DNA of 64,000 nucleotides from the NCBI RefSeq assembly GCF_024296665.1, contig NZ_CP100762.1, positions 1,116,001 to 1,180,000 of the forward strand, read 5' to 3'. Source of the DNA: Salinilacihabitans rarus (lineage in GTDB: Archaea > Halobacteriota > Halobacteria > Halobacteriales > Natrialbaceae). The position numbers and the translations under genes were made by a program. The first letter of the stretch is position 1; each line of letters begins with the position of its first letter. The notes below the pieces were generated by a model. It ran no database searches, was not told the origin of the DNA, and saw nothing but the letters and a program-made list of their open reading frames with translations. Shown in pieces: positions 44,124 through 52,360 of this stretch.

Positions 44124-44155
44124 GGTAGTCTAACCCGCGTGACGGGTTAGCTACC
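44124..44155. promoter_or_regulatory. 32-bp palindrome directly upstream of the subtilase start codon
   Basis: On the plus strand GGTAG, T, CTAACCCG, CGTGA, CGGGTTAG, CTACC: two 13-base arms, perfectly complementary except for one unpaired T, around a 5-base centre. It begins at the base adjacent to the ATG (44121-44123). The TATA-like element at 44171-44180 predicts transcription starting around 44150, within the right arm, so the mRNA would contain only part of it; a DNA operator is more likely than an RNA hairpin. Confidence 0.55.
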
Positions 44156-44170
44156 GATACTGTAATGACC

Positions 44171-44180
44171 CCGTAAATAA
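44171..44180 (-). promoter_or_regulatory. TATA-like box of the subtilase gene
   Basis: On the minus strand TTATTTACGG, about 50 bases before the ATG at 44123. It places the transcription start inside or at the edge of the palindrome at 44124-44155. Confidence 0.45.
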
Positions 44181-44283
44181 CGTGGCGTTTCGACAATCGA
44201 CGGGCGATACGCCAACATTCATAATGGTTGGTGATGGTCACCGCCCGCGACCGCCCGTAACCGGCGGCGAGCGGACCGCGGCG

Positions 44284-45999
44284 TCAGTCGTGGACCAGTA
44301 CGTCGAGCACCGTCGGGCCGTCGGCGTCGAGCGCCCGTTCGAGCGCCGGGCCGATCCCCGACGGCTCGTCGACCAGTTCGGCGTCGGCGCCGTGGCTCTC
44401 GGCGTTCGCGACGACGTCGACCGGGGGTTCGAAGTCCGTGCCGACGAACTCGTGGCCCTCGATCTCGACGCCGAGGAGGTCCGCGGCGTTCTCCTTCAGG
44501 ATGCGGTAGTTGCGGTTGTCCACGACGACGACGGTGAGGTCGACGTCGTAGCGCGCGGCCGAGTAGATCGCCTGCGGGTAGTAGAGGTACGAGCCGTCGC
44601 CGACGTAGCCGATCACGTCCCGGGGGTCGTCGCGGTCGTTCTCGGCGATGGCGGCGCCGACGGCGGCCGGCAGCCCGTAGCCGAGGCCGCCGCCCTTGTT
44701 CGAGAGCAGCCCCTCGGGTTCGAACGGCCGGCGAGTCAGCAGCGCGTACCGCGCGGTGACGCCCTCGTCGACGACGTAGGCGTCGGGGGCGACCTCGTTC
44801 ATCGCGTCGACCAGTTCGGCCTTCGACGCCCGCGGGTCGTCGGTGTCGCTCTCGCCCATCGCCCGCACCGTCCCGTCGAGGGCCTCTTTCGTCGCGTGAA
44901 CGGTTTCGAGGCGGCTCTCGCGGGACTCCGCGTCGAGGCGGTCGGCGACGCGCGCGGCGAGGGCGGCCATCGCCTCGCCCGGATCGGCGAGCACCGCGGC
45001 GTCGGCGGGCTGGTTCTTCCCGAGTTCCCACGCGTCGTCTCCGACGTGGATGCACGTCGTGTTCGATCCCACCAGCGGTTCGTCGTGGGCGACGAGCGTC
45101 GTGTTCGTCGAGGTGCCGACGAAAAGCAGCGTGTCCGACGACATGAGCGTCGACGCCATCGCCTCGTCCGGCGGGATCGGCGAGAGCCACGCCTCGTGCG
45201 AGCGGGGGAAGTTCACCTCGCTCGCCATGATCTCCTCGTGGACGCGCAGTCCGGCCGCCTCCGCGAGGTCGACCGCGGCCTCGACGGCCTCGGTCCCGGC
45301 GCGGGCGACGCCGTCGCCCAGCACCATGGCGGGGCCGTCGGCCTCGACCAGCAGGTCCGCCGCGCGGTCGAGCGCCGACGGATCGCCCGCGCCCGCGGTA
45401 GGGATCGGCCCCAGTCGTTCGGGTTCGGCGTCGGTCTCGGCGGTCGTCACGTCGAGCGGGAGCGCGAGGAAGACCGGGCCGGTCGGCGGCGTCAGCGCGA
45501 CCCGGAACGCCCGCCGGAGCATCGCTGGCAGCGCCTCGACGTCCAGAACCTCCGCGCTCCACTTCGTGAACGGCTCGGCGAGGTCGACGACGTCGCCCGA
45601 GAGGATCGGCTCCTCGTGGCGGAAGTCGGTGCGGTGGTTCCCGGTCGTCACGACCAGCGGCGCCCCGGCGACCATCGCGCCGTAGAGGTTGCCCAGCCCG
45701 TGGGCCAGCCCCGGCGCGAGGTGGAGGTTGACGACGCCGACGGGGTTGTGCGCGGTCGGGTCGCCGTCGCCGCCCAGCGCCCCCGCCTCGACCGCGCGGT
45801 AGCGGCGGGTGCTCGCGTAGCCGGCGGCCATCCCGACCGCGACGTCCTCGTGGAGCGCCAGCCGGTAGTCGACGTCGCTCCCGCCGAGTGCCTCCGTGAT
45901 CGGCAACTCGGTCGTCCCGGGGTTGCCGAAGACGTACTCGACGCCGTAGGATTCGAGCGCCTCGACGAACAGGTCCGCGCCCGTACGTTGGGATTCCAT
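44284..45999 (-). CDS. Thiamine-pyrophosphate enzyme (acetolactate synthase/benzoylformate decarboxylase-like)
   Basis: 571 residues with the three TPP-enzyme domains. The N-terminal PYR domain has VEYVFGNPGTTELPITEAL and the catalytic Glu region LHEDVAVGMAAGYAS. The central domain holds ADLLVEADGPAMVLGDGVA. The C-terminal PP domain has LLSNKGGGLGYGLPAAVGAA and VIGYVGDGSYLYYPQAIYSA with VVVDNRNYRILKEN (GDG...N). Decarboxylase or carboligase chemistry on a 2-oxoacid is expected. It is not in an ilv cluster and no small regulatory subunit follows, so it is probably not the biosynthetic acetolactate synthase. ATG 45999 was chosen at the conserved start. Divergent from the UbiA gene. Confidence 0.82.
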   Translation of the reverse strand: MESQRTGADLFVEALESYGVEYVFGNPGTTELPITEALGGSDVDYRLALHEDVAVGMAAGYASTRRYRAVEAGALGGDGDPTAHNPVGVVNLHLAPGLAHGLGNLYGAMVAGAPLVVTTGNHRTDFRHEEPILSGDVVDLAEPFTKWSAEVLDVEALPAMLRRAFRVALTPPTGPVFLALPLDVTTAETDAEPERLGPIPTAGAGDPSALDRAADLLVEADGPAMVLGDGVARAGTEAVEAAVDLAEAAGLRVHEEIMASEVNFPRSHEAWLSPIPPDEAMASTLMSSDTLLFVGTSTNTTLVAHDEPLVGSNTTCIHVGDDAWELGKNQPADAAVLADPGEAMAALAARVADRLDAESRESRLETVHATKEALDGTVRAMGESDTDDPRASKAELVDAMNEVAPDAYVVDEGVTARYALLTRRPFEPEGLLSNKGGGLGYGLPAAVGAAIAENDRDDPRDVIGYVGDGSYLYYPQAIYSAARYDVDLTVVVVDNRNYRILKENAADLLGVEIEGHEFVGTDFEPPVDVVANAESHGADAELVDEPSGIGPALERALDADGPTVLDVLVHD

Positions 46000-46070
46000 G
46001 GCGCGTCGTGCGTTCCCGCGGGACAAGAATCTGTGGCCGGAGACCGCCCGCGCTCGGTTGCGCCCCGCAG

Positions 46071-46078
46071 TATTATAC
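46071..46078 (+). promoter_or_regulatory. TATA-like box of the UbiA-family gene
   Basis: TATTATAC is centred about 27 bases before ATG 46102, suggesting a leaderless transcript. Confidence 0.5.
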
Positions 46079-46101
46079 CTCGGTTCGTGGACACGCGAGG
46101 T

Positions 46102-46962
46102 ATGGCCCTCGCGCGTCACGGGACCGGAATCGGGGCGACGCTGCGCGCGTACGCCTCGCAGGTCCACCCCGTGTTCATGACGCCGCCGCTGGCCGCCTCC
46201 CTGTTCGGCGCGGTCCTCGCCCGCGCGGTCGACCCCGGGGTCGCGGCGGTCCACGTCGCGGCCATCTTCGCCGCGGTCTACACCGCCCACCTCAAGGACG
46301 GCTACGTCGACTTCTACGTCCGCGACGAGGACGAGGACCACCCCCTCACCGCCCGGGGGTGTCGTGCGGGCCTCGCGGCCTCGACGGCGACCGTCGCCGT
46401 CTGCTGTGTCCTCCTGTTCGCGCTCGTCGACGCCGTCGCCGTCGCGCTCGTCCTCCCGACGTGGCTGATCGCCTACCACCACGCCCCGCAACTCGACACG
46501 AACCCGGTGACGGCGACGACGGGCTACCCCGCGGGCATCGCGCTGGCGATCCTCGGCGGCTTCTACGTTCAGGCCGGCGCGCTCGCGGCCGTCCCGGTCG
46601 GCTTCGCCGCCGTCTTCCTCGTCTTGCTCTCGGGCGTGAAGGTGATCGACGACGCCCAGGACTACGTCTACGACCGCTCGATCCGCAAGCGGACGGTCGC
46701 GGTGAGCGTCGGCCCCGCCCGGGCCCACGCGGTCGCCTACGGCCTCATGCTGACCGCGCTGTTCGCCGTCGTCGCGCTCGCCGTCGGCCGCGTCTTCCCG
46801 CCGACGACGGTGCTGGCGGCGCTGGCGTTCGCGGCCGTCGCCGCCGTCGCCCGTCGAGCCGATCCCGAGATCGCGACGATGCTGCTCGTCCGGGGATCGT
46901 ACGTCTTCCTCGCCGTCCTCGTCGCCGCCGTCTGGTTCGAACCGCTCGCCGGGGTCGTCTGA
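46102..46962 (+). CDS. UbiA-family prenyltransferase
   Basis: 286 residues with about eight hydrophobic segments. The first Asp-rich motif region is HLKDGYVDFYVRDEDEDHPL and the second is GVKVIDDAQDYVYDRSIRKR, in the positions where UbiA enzymes bind Mg-diphosphate of the prenyl donor. The first motif is non-canonical (KD replacing the usual ND). Haloarchaea use such enzymes for lipid ether synthesis, menaquinone, heme and bacterioruberin; this sequence cannot be assigned to one. It acts in the cytoplasmic membrane. No carotenoid or quinone genes are adjacent. Confidence 0.8.
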   Translation: MALARHGTGIGATLRAYASQVHPVFMTPPLAASLFGAVLARAVDPGVAAVHVAAIFAAVYTAHLKDGYVDFYVRDEDEDHPLTARGCRAGLAASTATVAVCCVLLFALVDAVAVALVLPTWLIAYHHAPQLDTNPVTATTGYPAGIALAILGGFYVQAGALAAVPVGFAAVFLVLLSGVKVIDDAQDYVYDRSIRKRTVAVSVGPARAHAVAYGLMLTALFAVVALAVGRVFPPTTVLAALAFAAVAAVARRADPEIATMLLVRGSYVFLAVLVAAVWFEPLAGVV

Positions 46963-47025
46963 CCCGCCGGCGCGACCCGGCAGACTCGCCAGTCGGCGCC
47001 GCGGTGGCGTCGTCGAAAGGAGCGC

Positions 47026-47403
47026 TCAGTCGAGGTCGAGGTTCCGAAGCTCCTCGAGTTCCTCGGTCTGTCGGAACTGGTCGAGCAGGGACTCGACGTC
47101 CGAGAACCCCGCCGCCACGACGACGTCGCCGCTGCGCAGGTCGTACTCGACGATGCCGTAGTCGGCGAGCCGCGGGAGGTGGTTGTGGACCATCGAGACG
47201 TACACGAGCTGTCTGGCCTCCTCGTCGACGGCCGCGACCGGCACCCCACGTTCCCAGGCCGCGATCTGTGGTACGAGGGCGTCGAGGTTCGCGTGGCTCT
47301 CGCCGCGCCCGGCCAGCAGATACAGCAGGAACCGCCGCTGTGGCTCCGCGAGCAGGGTACAGGCGGCATCCATCCGCTCGGCGTGCCCGACTGACCGTTG
47401 CAT
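47026..47403 (-). CDS. DUF7344 winged-helix protein
   Basis: 125 residues. The haloarchaeal DUF7344 fold is clear: ERMDAACTLLAEPQRRFLLY, then DALVPQIAAWERGVP, YVSMVHNHLPRLADYGIVEY and SGDVVVAAG. These are small putative transcription regulators with a winged helix. ATG 47403 was chosen; the open frame extends further upstream but loses similarity. Two other DUF7344 genes lie in this window (48499 and 53834). Confidence 0.8.
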   Translation of the reverse strand: MQRSVGHAERMDAACTLLAEPQRRFLLYLLAGRGESHANLDALVPQIAAWERGVPVAAVDEEARQLVYVSMVHNHLPRLADYGIVEYDLRSGDVVVAAGFSDVESLLDQFRQTEELEELRNLDLD

Positions 47404-47557
47404 ACCTGAGGAGAGGTCACGGGGAGTATTAGGGGCTGGTGCCAAAACAGATAGGGCCGCAACACTCGTTTTCGAGGCGTACAGGTGGGAGAAACGAACG
47501 ATCAAGGTTTCCGACATCGTCGCGAAATCGCGGTCCGATAGCCGCCGCGACCCGGCC

Positions 47558-47977
47558 TCACTCCGACGGGTAGCACTCCAGCGCGCGACACCGGCCGACC
47601 CACTCTTCGAGGTACGTCTCGTGGCTCACGACCCGGCCCGCGAACGCCATCGGGTCCGTCACGCCCGCGTCGAGACACCAGTCGACGCACCGCGCGTACA
47701 CCGCGGCGGCGTCGACGTCCGTCTCGACGGTCGCGCGGAGCGCGTCGGCGCCACAGCAGGTCGCGACGAACGCCCGCGTGTGGCCGTCGATTGAGACGTA
47801 CGGGGCGTCGACGCCGAGGTCGTCGATCGGCAACTCGTCGGCCGGGACGACCGAGACGGGGTCGTACTCGGGGTCGTCGGCGTCGAACCACGCGAGGACG
47901 CCGCGCAGTTTCTCGGCGCTGAGCAGCAACTGGCTGGGCTGGCAGTCGGCGACGGGGATGGTGACCGGTCGGGTCAT
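47558..47977 (-). CDS. ParB-like N-terminal-domain protein, unknown
   Basis: 139 residues. IPVADCQPSQLLLSAEKLRG, then SVVPADELPIDDL and VSIDGHTRAFVATCCGADAL resemble the ParB/Srx-like fold (a DGHTR element replaces the usual DGxHR). The C-terminal 60 residues are helical with several cysteines (YARCVDWCLDAG, GRCRALECYPSE). No DNA-binding helix-turn-helix follows, so it is not a partition protein. In databases similar haloarchaeal proteins have been loosely labelled; I would not trust a specific function. Confidence 0.55.
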   Translation of the reverse strand: MTRPVTIPVADCQPSQLLLSAEKLRGVLAWFDADDPEYDPVSVVPADELPIDDLGVDAPYVSIDGHTRAFVATCCGADALRATVETDVDAAAVYARCVDWCLDAGVTDPMAFAGRVVSHETYLEEWVGRCRALECYPSE

Positions 47978-48152
47978 CGCTCGTTACGGACGGGGCGTCG
48001 AGACGTTCGTCGGACGGGACAAAAACGCTGGGTGTTCCGTGGCGACGGCGCGCGTGCGGCCGAGTGCACACCCGTTCGGTCGGCGCGGGCGAGTCGAGGG
48101 CGCGATCGGTCAGTATGCCAACGGATATGACGGAGCACGCGTATGGTCGGAC

Positions 48153-48371
48153 GTGATCGACGAGATGCGGTCGAGTCCGCTGTTCAGCGGTCAACGGTTG
48201 GTCGCGACCGTCGGCCTCGCGTTCGCCATCTCCCTCGTGGACGTGCGCTTCGTCAACCTCGCGGGGATCGAGACGGTCGCGGATCTGTTGGGCCGGACGG
48301 TCGTCCACGGACTGGGTTTCTACCTCGGTTTCACCGTCGCGGCGCTGTTCGACGCGGAGTGGCCCCTGTAA
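48153..48371 (+). CDS. Small membrane protein, unknown
   Basis: 72 residues from GTG 48153, or 68 from ATG 48165. Two hydrophobic segments (RLVATVGLAFAISLV and LLGRTVVHGLGFYLGFTVAA) suggest an inner-membrane hairpin. No motif is recognised. Surrounding intergenic DNA is ordinary. The longer open frame from 47778 is the antisense shadow of the ParB-like gene. Confidence 0.5.
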   Translation: MIDEMRSSPLFSGQRLVATVGLAFAISLVDVRFVNLAGIETVADLLGRTVVHGLGFYLGFTVAALFDAEWPL

Positions 48372-48498
48372 GTAGCGTGCGACCCGATCTCGGTCACGCC
48401 GCCTCCAGTCACTCGATTAATCACTACAGCGACGGAGCGTGAAAATGTTCACGACTTAAGAGAATGGGTAGCTAAATACGGGTAATGAGGAGCACCAA

Positions 48499-48780
48499 AT
48501 GAATGACAAGATGTTTACTGCGTTGGCCCACGCGCAGCGACGCCAATTCTTATTCGACCTGTTAGACCACAACCCGCAAGAGACCTCGGGGCCATCTCCC
48601 AGTCCGCGGGGGGACGCCACACGGGACGAGGAACTGGTCAGTAAACATCACGTTCACCTCCCCAAACTGGCCGATTACGGCTACATCGAGTGGGACCGAG
48701 ACGCTGGCCTCGTAACGAAAGGGCCGCAGTTCGACGAGATCCGGCCTCTTCTCGAGTTTCTGGATGGCCGCCGGGACTGA
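48499..48780 (+). CDS. DUF7344 winged-helix protein (small)
   Basis: 93 residues: MFTALAHAQRRQFLFDLLDH, then LVSKHHVHLPKLADYGYIEW and LVTKGPQFDEIRPLLEFL, the minimal DUF7344 winged helix. A strong GAGGAGC (48487-48493) lies 5 bases before the ATG, so this gene is probably translated by a Shine-Dalgarno mechanism from a transcript with a leader. G+C is lower than in its neighbours. Confidence 0.75.
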   Translation: MNDKMFTALAHAQRRQFLFDLLDHNPQETSGPSPSPRGDATRDEELVSKHHVHLPKLADYGYIEWDRDAGLVTKGPQFDEIRPLLEFLDGRRD

Positions 48781-49094
48781 TCTCCCGCGGTAGATCGGCG
48801 TCGAGAACCGGCTTTTCTCTCCCGTAGACCGGCGAAGCGCGCTCACAGTTCTCGCGTCGCGACGCGGCCGCCGCGTAGTAAATGGCATGCCCCATCGTGG
48901 TTGGGCCGTAATGGGACACGCCACCCTAACGAACCCGCCGGAGATTGAAATAGTTTGTGTGATGATCCGAGTGAAAAATTTTCGCGGGGAGACCGCTGAC
49001 GGTCCGGAGCGGCCTGACACTGGCGAAACAGGAACCTTTTCCCGTTCACGGGCTATAGCACTCACGTTCGGATCGCCGGACGCGTGGTTGGGCC
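48781..49094. other. Intergenic region upstream of the TrmB-like gene
   Basis: 314 bases without a credible gene. It holds the palindrome GAAAA-A-TTTTC near 48974-48984, an imperfect CCCGT-TC-ACGGG repeat near 49041, and a TATA-like GGCTATAGC about 40 bases before the ATG at 49095. These may be control sites of the TrmB-like regulator. Otherwise nothing is seen. Confidence 0.4.
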
Positions 49095-49913
49095 ATGACA
49101 CAGGATACGACTACCAGCGAGGCGGTGAGTCTGCTGCAAGAACTCGGGCTGCAAGAGTACGAATCGCGGTGCTTTCTGGCGTTGACACAGCTTCCAAGCG
49201 GGACGGCAAAGGAGATCCACGAAATCTCGGAGGTCCCGCGGACGCGGGTGTACGACGCCATCCGGGTGCTGGAGTCACAGGGGCTGGTCGAGGTCCAGCA
49301 CTCGAGCCCACAGCAGTACCGCGCGGTCAGTATCGGCGAGGCGACTCGCACGCTCCGCCAGAAGTACTCCGATCGGATCGATACGCTCGAAACGCATCTC
49401 GAGGCGATCGAACACCGCGAAGTCGAGTCGGACAACGACCGGGTTCAGGAAGTGTGGTCGCTGGCCGGCAACGACGCGATCGACTCCCGGACGTTCGACC
49501 TGATCGACGGCGCGGACTCGGAGATCGCACTGCTCGTCGTGGACGAATCGCTCCTGTCGGAGCCGCTCTTCGAGAGCCTCCACGACGCCGTGGAACGGGA
49601 GCTCTCGATCGTTCTCGGCGGCCAGACGAAGCAGATCACGTCCCGGCTGGGGACGGAGCTCCCGAACATCACCACGTTCGAGACCGGATTGGACTGGCTC
49701 ACGGGGCCGTGGTCCGATCACGAAGTGGCGATCAGCCGGATTCTGCTCGTCGACAAGGCGACGCTGTTGATCGGATCGTACTACCCGGACAGCAACGACA
49801 GCGCGGGGAAAGAACGGGCGGTCTACGCTACGGGCCTCGAAAACGGAGTCGTCGTCCTCCTTCGCCGACTGATCTCGTCGGGGTTGGCACCCGCCAGCGA
49901 TCCGGGCAAGTGA
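49095..49913 (+). CDS. TrmB-family transcriptional regulator
   Basis: 272 residues. The N-terminal winged helix is typical of TrmB: LLQELGLQEYESRCFLALTQ, GTAKEIHEISEVPRTRVYDA and RVLESQGLVEVQHSSPQQYR. A coiled-coil segment follows (DRIDTLETHLEAIEHREVES). The C-terminal 150 residues form the PLD-like sensor domain (SRTFDLIDGADSEIALLVVD; RILLVDKATLLIGSYYPD). TrmB proteins sense sugars or other ligands and control transport or central metabolism; no target gene is next to it, so it may act elsewhere. Base composition is less G+C-rich than the core. Confidence 0.85.
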   Translation: MTQDTTTSEAVSLLQELGLQEYESRCFLALTQLPSGTAKEIHEISEVPRTRVYDAIRVLESQGLVEVQHSSPQQYRAVSIGEATRTLRQKYSDRIDTLETHLEAIEHREVESDNDRVQEVWSLAGNDAIDSRTFDLIDGADSEIALLVVDESLLSEPLFESLHDAVERELSIVLGGQTKQITSRLGTELPNITTFETGLDWLTGPWSDHEVAISRILLVDKATLLIGSYYPDSNDSAGKERAVYATGLENGVVVLLRRLISSGLAPASDPGK

Positions 49914-50039
49914 GCGTCGGGCAGTCCTCGGCGTTCGCCCGGCGGCGACCGTCACGATTCCATCGATCACGACCCAGCGCGGCCTCCGGATGCTGTCACA
50001 CGGCGTCTCGGTCGCGGTCGCCGCCGACCGAGTCGGCTC

Positions 50040-50654
50040 TCATCGGGTGGACGGCCACCGCGTTGCGGGATACGACTGGGTGCCGCCGTGGCTGTTGCGA
50101 GCGACGAGTTCGACGGTCGCCGATCGCCTCCCCTCCCGTTGCTCGCTCGACTCCTCGTAGTACAGCACGGTGAGATCGAGACACGCGCGGAGGAGTTCGT
50201 TCGCGCCGAACCGGTGGCGGTCGCTACTCGGTCCCACCTCCGCGGGCGGCTCCGACCGGAGGTGGTGCTGGTAGAACAGCAGGCCGCCGGGTCGCAGCGC
50301 CGCCTTGATGTCGTCCAGTCGGTCGAGCGTCCGGAAGAAACTGATCGTCACCAGGTCGTACCGCCCCTCCGGATAGTCGAACTGCGTCGCGTCGGCCTGT
50401 ATCGGGTCGATCCGGTCGTCGACGCCTCGCTCTTCGGCGGTCTCGGTGGCGATGCGGAGCCCCTCGATGGACCGGTCGAGCGCGTCCACCTCGTATCCCT
50501 GCTCGGCGAGGAAGACCGCGTTCCGTCCCGTGCCGCAGGCGACGTCGAGCGCTCGTCCGCCGGCCGCCTCGTCGACGTACGCACGCAACACCGGGGAGGG
50601 GTCGGGATCGGTCGGATACTCGCCGGTGCGGAACCGCTCGTCCCACGTGGTCAT
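50040..50654 (-). CDS. Class I SAM-dependent methyltransferase (TehB-like)
   Basis: 204 residues. MTTWDERFRTGEYPTDPDPS at the start, motif I GRALDVACGTGRNAVFLAEQ, the acidic residue in GYEVDALDRSI, then IQADATQFDYPEGRYDLVTI and ALRPGGLLFYQHHLRSE. This fits TehB/methyltransferase-11 type enzymes acting on small molecules; substrate unknown. ATG 50654 is chosen at the conserved N-terminus. The preceding open frame adds only non-conserved residues. Confidence 0.82.
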   Translation of the reverse strand: MTTWDERFRTGEYPTDPDPSPVLRAYVDEAAGGRALDVACGTGRNAVFLAEQGYEVDALDRSIEGLRIATETAEERGVDDRIDPIQADATQFDYPEGRYDLVTISFFRTLDRLDDIKAALRPGGLLFYQHHLRSEPPAEVGPSSDRHRFGANELLRACLDLTVLYYEESSEQREGRRSATVELVARNSHGGTQSYPATRWPSTR

Positions 50655-50982
50655 ACGTCCACGATGGGGCTCCACCTCCGTCAATGCGTCCCCGAGTCCC
50701 GTCCCGAACCCGACGACCGCCCGCGGGCACCCACGGCTATCGTACCGACCAGGTCCGCCCGGATCAGCTACGCCGCGATCAGTCCGGCCTCGATCTTCCC
50801 GTGGATGGCGACCGTCGGTGTGATGCGCTCGCTCGGCCTCTCGGCGTTCGCCGCGTATCTGCCGTACGGATTCGTACTCGCCGTCGAACGCGTCGCCTGC
50901 GGGCAGTAGTCGGAGACGACGTGTGACGGGTTCGGACACCTACTGAACCGAACTTTATGAACGCGGCCGCGTTCGTAGTCGT
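50655..50982. other. Intergenic region between methyltransferase and SDR genes
   Basis: 328 bases. A plus-strand open frame from ATG 50664 to 50909 encodes 81 residues whose last 50 contain a hydrophobic part (MATVGVMRSLGLSAFAAYLP, then YGFVLAVERVACGQ). It begins 9 bases from the divergent methyltransferase ATG and has no promoter-like sequence, so it may be a small membrane-protein gene or its remnant. The TATA box of the SDR gene (ACTTTATG, 50952-50959) is at the right end. Confidence 0.3.
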
Positions 50983-51687
50983 ATGGCCGATACGAACGTC
51001 GCGATCGTGACGGCGGCGGGACGCGGTATCGGGGCGGCCTGTGCCCGGCGACTGAGCGAGGACGGATACACGCCGGTTCTGCTGTCGCGGTCGGGCAGCG
51101 CCGTCGAGGTCGCGACCGACCTCGGCGGGGACGGGTTCGAAGGCTCGGTGACCGACCCCGAGGACCTGGCCGCCCTCGTCGAGACGACGTACGAACGCTA
51201 CGGGCGCATCGACGCCGTGGTGAACAACACGGGTCACCCGGCGACCGGCGACCTCCTCGAAATCTCCGACGAGGAGTGGCACGAGGGGTTGGACCTCGTG
51301 CTGTTGAACGCCGTCCGGATGGCCCGCCTCGTCACGCCCATCATGGAAGAACAGGGCCACGGGTCGATCGTGAACATCTCCACGTTCTCGGCGTTCGAAC
51401 CGTCCGGCGAGTTTCCCGTCTCGTCGGTGCTTCGGGCCGGACTCGGGAGTTTCACCAAACTCTACGCGGATCGGTACGCGGCGAGCGGAATCCGGATGAA
51501 CACGGTCCAGCCCGGATTCGTCGACAGTTACGACGTAGACGAGGAAACGAGGGAGCGAATCCCGATGGGACGGCCGGCACGAACCGCGGAGATCGCGGAC
51601 GCGGTCGCGTACCTGCTCTCGCCCGCTTCGAGCTACGTCACCGGACAGAACGTCCGCGTCGACGGGGGGCTCACCGAGTCCGTGTAG
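50983..51687 (+). CDS. Atypical short-chain dehydrogenase/reductase-fold protein
   Basis: 234 residues with a classical SDR Rossmann fold: [20 protein letters not shown] (TGxxxGxG-like, with A for the first G), [18 protein letters not shown] (NNxG), and ending [20 protein letters not shown] with [13 protein letters not shown]. The catalytic region reads [20 protein letters not shown] then [14 protein letters not shown]: aligned to FabG-type enzymes, the Ser, Tyr and Lys positions are Thr134, Ser147 and Arg151. I recall similar atypical SDRs in bacteria. It may bind cofactor without normal SDR catalysis. A TATA-like element 26 bases before the ATG suggests a leaderless mRNA. Confidence 0.8.
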   Translation: MADTNVAIVTAAGRGIGAACARRLSEDGYTPVLLSRSGSAVEVATDLGGDGFEGSVTDPEDLAALVETTYERYGRIDAVVNNTGHPATGDLLEISDEEWHEGLDLVLLNAVRMARLVTPIMEEQGHGSIVNISTFSAFEPSGEFPVSSVLRAGLGSFTKLYADRYAASGIRMNTVQPGFVDSYDVDEETRERIPMGRPARTAEIADAVAYLLSPASSYVTGQNVRVDGGLTESV

Positions 51688-51711
51688 ACGCCGCAGGCTC
51701 GCCCAGTAACG

Positions 51712-51738
51712 TCAGTTCGTGCTCACGATCTTGATCAC
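51712..51738. repeat. 27-bp direct repeat, left copy (displaced ychF 3' end)
   Basis: A perfect 27-base match to 52523-52549, beginning TCAGTTCGTGCTCACG. It equals the complement of the last eight codons plus the stop codon of ychF, but here there is no ychF gene: it is an orphan copy 24 bases after the SDR stop. Bases on both sides differ between the two copies, so the match is exactly 27. Confidence 0.9.
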
Positions 51739-51747
51739 TACTTCTGA

Positions 51748-51764
51748 GTGCACACAGTGTACAC
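51748..51764. promoter_or_regulatory. Putative operator upstream of doc
   Basis: GTGCACACAGTGTACAC, an imperfect palindrome containing GTGTACAC, is followed at 51769-51776 by a TATA-like GGATAAAT. It lies about 80 bases before the doc ATG. Toxin-antitoxin operons are usually autoregulated through such palindromes; this role is inferred. Confidence 0.4.
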
Positions 51765-51840
51765 AACGGATAAATTCAGACAAAATCCGTGGACTGCAAT
51801 AGCAAGGATTACCTCGGATGCAGTCTGATCGAACGAACGA

Positions 51841-52335
51841 ATGGCAGACTCGTTCTGGTATCCGTCAGTGGGCGACATTCTCGCCATCCACGACGACATC
51901 GTATCAGAGTATTCTGACACGCACGCTGGCGTCCAGAATCGTGGCGATATCGAGTTTGCCCTGAACTACATCGAGAGTGGGAGTTTCGGAACGGTACCCG
52001 AGACGATCCACGAAAAAGCGTTTCACCTCATCCGGCTGTTGGTGGCAAACCACCCGTTCGTCGACGCAAACAAGCGTAAGCGTACTGCACTCAACACGAC
52101 GGTCGTGTTCTACGTTCTCAACGGGTATCGGTTCGCGTACGACAACGAAATCAGGACGATCCTCAAGCAGTTCGGCACCGATCAGGCAACCGTCGACGAA
52201 ACGGAAACTCTCGAATACCTTCGGTCTCACACCGAAGAAATCGACCTCCCAGGCGAGATTGAACAGTGGCGCGACGACCTCATCCAATACGGACTGAACG
52301 AACTGACCGACGGCTCGTCTAACCCGAACGGTTAA
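51841..52335 (+). CDS. doc: Death-on-curing (Doc/Fic) family toxin
   Basis: 164 residues with the Doc version of the Fic active site, HPFVDANKR at residues 71-79 (HxFxDANKR; His71, Asp75, Asn77, Lys78, Arg79). The N-terminal FWYPSVGDILAIHDDIVSEY and NRGDIEFALNYIE, which carries the conserved Asp-Ile region, fit family length (about 125-165). P1 Doc phosphorylates EF-Tu and arrests translation, and is neutralised by Phd, normally encoded upstream. No upstream antitoxin gene exists here: only 102 bases separate the left repeat from the ATG. A 46-residue ORF follows. Composition marks recent transfer. Confidence 0.85.
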   Translation: MADSFWYPSVGDILAIHDDIVSEYSDTHAGVQNRGDIEFALNYIESGSFGTVPETIHEKAFHLIRLLVANHPFVDANKRKRTALNTTVVFYVLNGYRFAYDNEIRTILKQFGTDQATVDETETLEYLRSHTEEIDLPGEIEQWRDDLIQYGLNELTDGSSNPNG

Positions 52336-52360
52336 CCGCAGTCGGGACAATACGACAAAT

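Noticed and set aside
50664-50909. Possible 81-residue membrane protein gene
   Set aside because: The hydrophobic tail is suggestive, but the start is 9 bases from a divergent gene and no promoter-like element was seen. It is noted only as content of the intergenic region.
51739-51840. Antitoxin gene upstream of doc
   Set aside because: Only 102 bases are available and no start codon gives a frame that ends before doc; one GTG frame runs deep into doc in another frame.
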